A stretch of DNA of 64,000 bases from assembly GCA_025531455.1 (NCBI GenBank), contig JAMYHL010000003.1, positions 248,001 to 312,000 on the forward strand, given 5' to 3'. Shown here in pieces: positions 62,738 through 64,000 of the stretch. Every line of letters begins with the position of its first letter. Position 1 is the stretch's first letter. Under the pieces are notes generated by a model. The model did no database searches, was not told the DNA's origin, and saw only the letters and a program-made list of their open reading frames with translations. Made by a program: the position numbers and the translations under genes. This DNA comes from Apiotrichum sp. Y4204 (taxonomy: Eukaryota > Basidiomycota > Tremellomycetes > Trichosporonales > Trichosporonaceae).

Positions 62738-64000
62738 TTAGAGGGTGCGGCGGCCGTGGGTTCCACGCGGGTGGATGGCCTTCTGGGCAGTGAGGGCCGG
62801 CTGGCAGACGCCGTTGACGAGCGAGAACCCTGGGAGACAGCTGGAGACGACGCAGCGGGAGGCGACACACGCCACGTCGTTCACGCCCTCGAGTGCCGTG
62901 CAGTCGGTGCCCATGCCCTCGGCGACGCAGCCACCGCACGACTCAATGTTGCGCGAGGTGTCGACGCACTCGAAGCGGCCGTCCCAGCCGCTGGCGGCCG
63001 AGTCGACGCGGCACGCGGTGTGGGTCTCGGGACACATGTTGTTGATGTAGTCGGCGTCGCGGCGCTTGCGGCCACCGGTGGGGAGGACGCACTTGCACGT
63101 GCTGCTGTCGTAGGTTCCACCGCGGCGGTGGCAGTCCCACTGGGCGCGGCACTCGCACTTGTTGCACGAGCAGTCTGCGTTGACACCAAGACCGCGAGAG
63201 GCACAGTAGTTGATCTTCCAGGTGTCCTTGCACTGGCCCACGACGGTCGGCGTCGGCGGGGGAGTGGCGGTGGTCGTGGTCGTGACGCAGACGCAACGGG
63301 CGTTGCAGCCGAAGCCGACCTTCCAGCACTTGGCGAGAGCGTTAGGGTCCTTGCAGTCGGAGCCGCCACCGGGAACAGTAGGAGTGCCCGGGATACAGTT
63401 GCAGTTGCCGTCGGTCTTCATGCCCTTGAGGTGGCAGATAGCAACCTTGTACCAGTCGAGGCACTTGCCTGGAGGGGGAGTGGTGGTAGGAGTCGTCGGG
63501 GTCGTAGAGGTAGTCGGCTCACAAACACAGCGGGCGTTGCAGCCGTAGCCGACCTTCCAGCACTTGGCGAGGGCGTTCGGGTCCTTGCAGTCCGAGCCGC
63601 CACCGGGCACGGTCGGCTTGCCGGGGATACAGTTGCAGTTGCTGTCGGTCTTCATGCCCTTAAGGTGGCAGATGGCAACCTTGTACCAGTCGTAGCAGTG
63701 GCCGGCGGGAGCCGAAGTAGTGGGGACAGGAGTGGTGGAGGTAGAAGGCTTGACAGGCTCACAGACGCAGCGGGCGTTGCAGCCGTAACCAACCTTCCAG
63801 CACTTGGAGAGGGCGTCGGGGTCCTTGCAGTCCGAGCCACCACCGGGGACAGTGGGAGTACCGGGAACACAGGCGCAGTTACCGTCGGTCTTCATACCCT
63901 TGAGGTGGCAGACGGCGACCTTGTACCAGTCGAGGCACTTGCCGGGGGCAGTGGGCGTGGGGGTGGGCGAGGCGGAGGTGGACGAGGTGGTGGGCACACA
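62738..64000 (-). CDS. Secreted cysteine-rich protein with CPL1-like domain, 5' truncated
   Basis: The frame is open to the right edge, so signal peptide and start are outside the window; 420 residues are visible. Three tandem ~60-residue cysteine modules (each C-x-D-W-Y-K-V-A-x-C-H-L-K-G-M-K-T-D...SDCKDP..L.KCWKVGxGCNARCVC) are separated by Thr/Pro linkers. A diverged fourth module follows (CKDTWKINYCASRGLGVNAD). The C-terminus carries NMCPETHTACRV...FECVD...IESCGGCVAEG..TDCTALEGV..VAC....CVVSSCLPGFSL, which matches the CPL1-like domain of basidiomycete secreted proteins (named after Cryptococcus CPL1). The role here is unknown; possibly cell surface or cell-wall binding. A basic GGRKRRDA stretch before the domain may be a Kex2 site. 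Confidence 0.8.
   Translation of the reverse strand, partial: CVPTTSSTSASPTPTPTAPGKCLDWYKVAVCHLKGMKTDGNCACVPGTPTVPGGGSDCKDPDALSKCWKVGYGCNARCVCEPVKPSTSTTPVPTTSAPAGHCYDWYKVAICHLKGMKTDSNCNCIPGKPTVPGGGSDCKDPNALAKCWKVGYGCNARCVCEPTTSTTPTTPTTTPPPGKCLDWYKVAICHLKGMKTDGNCNCIPGTPTVPGGGSDCKDPNALAKCWKVGFGCNARCVCVTTTTTATPPPTPTVVGQCKDTWKINYCASRGLGVNADCSCNKCECRAQWDCHRRGGTYDSSTCKCVLPTGGRKRRDADYINNMCPETHTACRVDSAASGWDGRFECVDTSRNIESCGGCVAEGMGTDCTALEGVNDVACVASRCVVSSCLPGFSLVNGVCQPALTAQKAIHPRGTHGRRTL
63280..63950 (-). repeat. Three ~235-bp near-identical coding repeats
   Basis: Three tandem copies of the cysteine module DNA of the CPL1-like gene, at about 63285-63470, 63515-63700 and 63760-63945. They differ mostly at synonymous sites and in the Thr/Pro linkers. 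High identity implies recent duplication or gene conversion; a further copy may lie beyond the right edge. Confidence 0.85.

Noticed and set aside
1..64000. CRISPR arrays, phage or viral genes, intact transposons, biosynthetic cluster
   Set aside because: No regular repeat-spacer array, transposase, reverse transcriptase, integrase or capsid-like frame was seen. The lone P450 has no adjacent core biosynthetic enzyme.

Overview
The window looks like nuclear DNA of a GC-rich basidiomycete yeast, most likely Tremellomycetes and probably Trichosporonales-like. This is inferred from four things. Many genes carry introns of about 30-75 nt with GTGAGT or GTAAGT donors and a CTGAC-type branch site a few bases before the acceptor. 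The proteins are typically fungal: a hybrid histidine kinase, a GPI-anchored aspartic protease, DUF4246, MATH-BTB, an AA14-like LPMO and a CPL1-like cysteine-rich protein. There is an intron-containing tRNA-Ser. There are no bacterial operons. About 24 protein-coding loci are supported, on both strands.

Layout. 0-17 kb: the 3' end of a GT18 (Mgat5-like) glycosyltransferase, an aquaporin-like channel, a very long GAF/hybrid histidine kinase, an unknown acidic protein, a DUF4246 putative oxygenase, a small conserved fungal protein with a long intron, and a repeat-rich disordered protein. 18-24.6 kb: an island of unrecognised genes and gene fragments that looks less GC-rich than its flanks, dominated by a ~0.9-1 kaa single-pass membrane protein of unknown function, with at least one likely frameshifted pseudogene. 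24.6-29.5 kb: an F-box-like protein, then about 3.6 kb without a convincing gene that leads into the promoter of a secreted aspartic protease. 31-41 kb: a dense housekeeping block with an Sld3-like replication factor, a VanZ-like membrane protein, a MATH-BTB Cul3-adaptor type protein and the Slx4 nuclease scaffold. 42-58 kb: two giant disordered proteins, a cytochrome P450 and tRNA-Ser(UGA), separated by two 1.6-2.4 kb barren intervals. The first barren interval holds a degenerate repeat family built around the palindrome TCGGGCCCGA. 58-64 kb: an Ats1-like RCC1-repeat protein, a tRNA-like Pol III unit, an AA14-like LPMO and a truncated CPL1-like secreted protein with three near-identical cysteine modules.

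How they fit together: this is an ordinary chromosome segment and not a pathway cluster. Loose themes are surface and secretion (aquaporin, GPI protease, LPMO, CPL1-like, GT18), signalling (hybrid kinase) and genome maintenance (Sld3-like and Slx4, 5 kb apart). Exon junctions were worked out by hand from splice consensus and reading-frame continuity. Where total length is an exact multiple of three and motifs run across the junctions, I consider the model firm. I found no CRISPR array, integrated virus or intact transposon. The most unusual items are the Pol III-type unit at 59.53-59.80 kb, the TCGGGCCCGA repeat interval, the orphan island, and a likely degenerate receiver domain in the histidine kinase.
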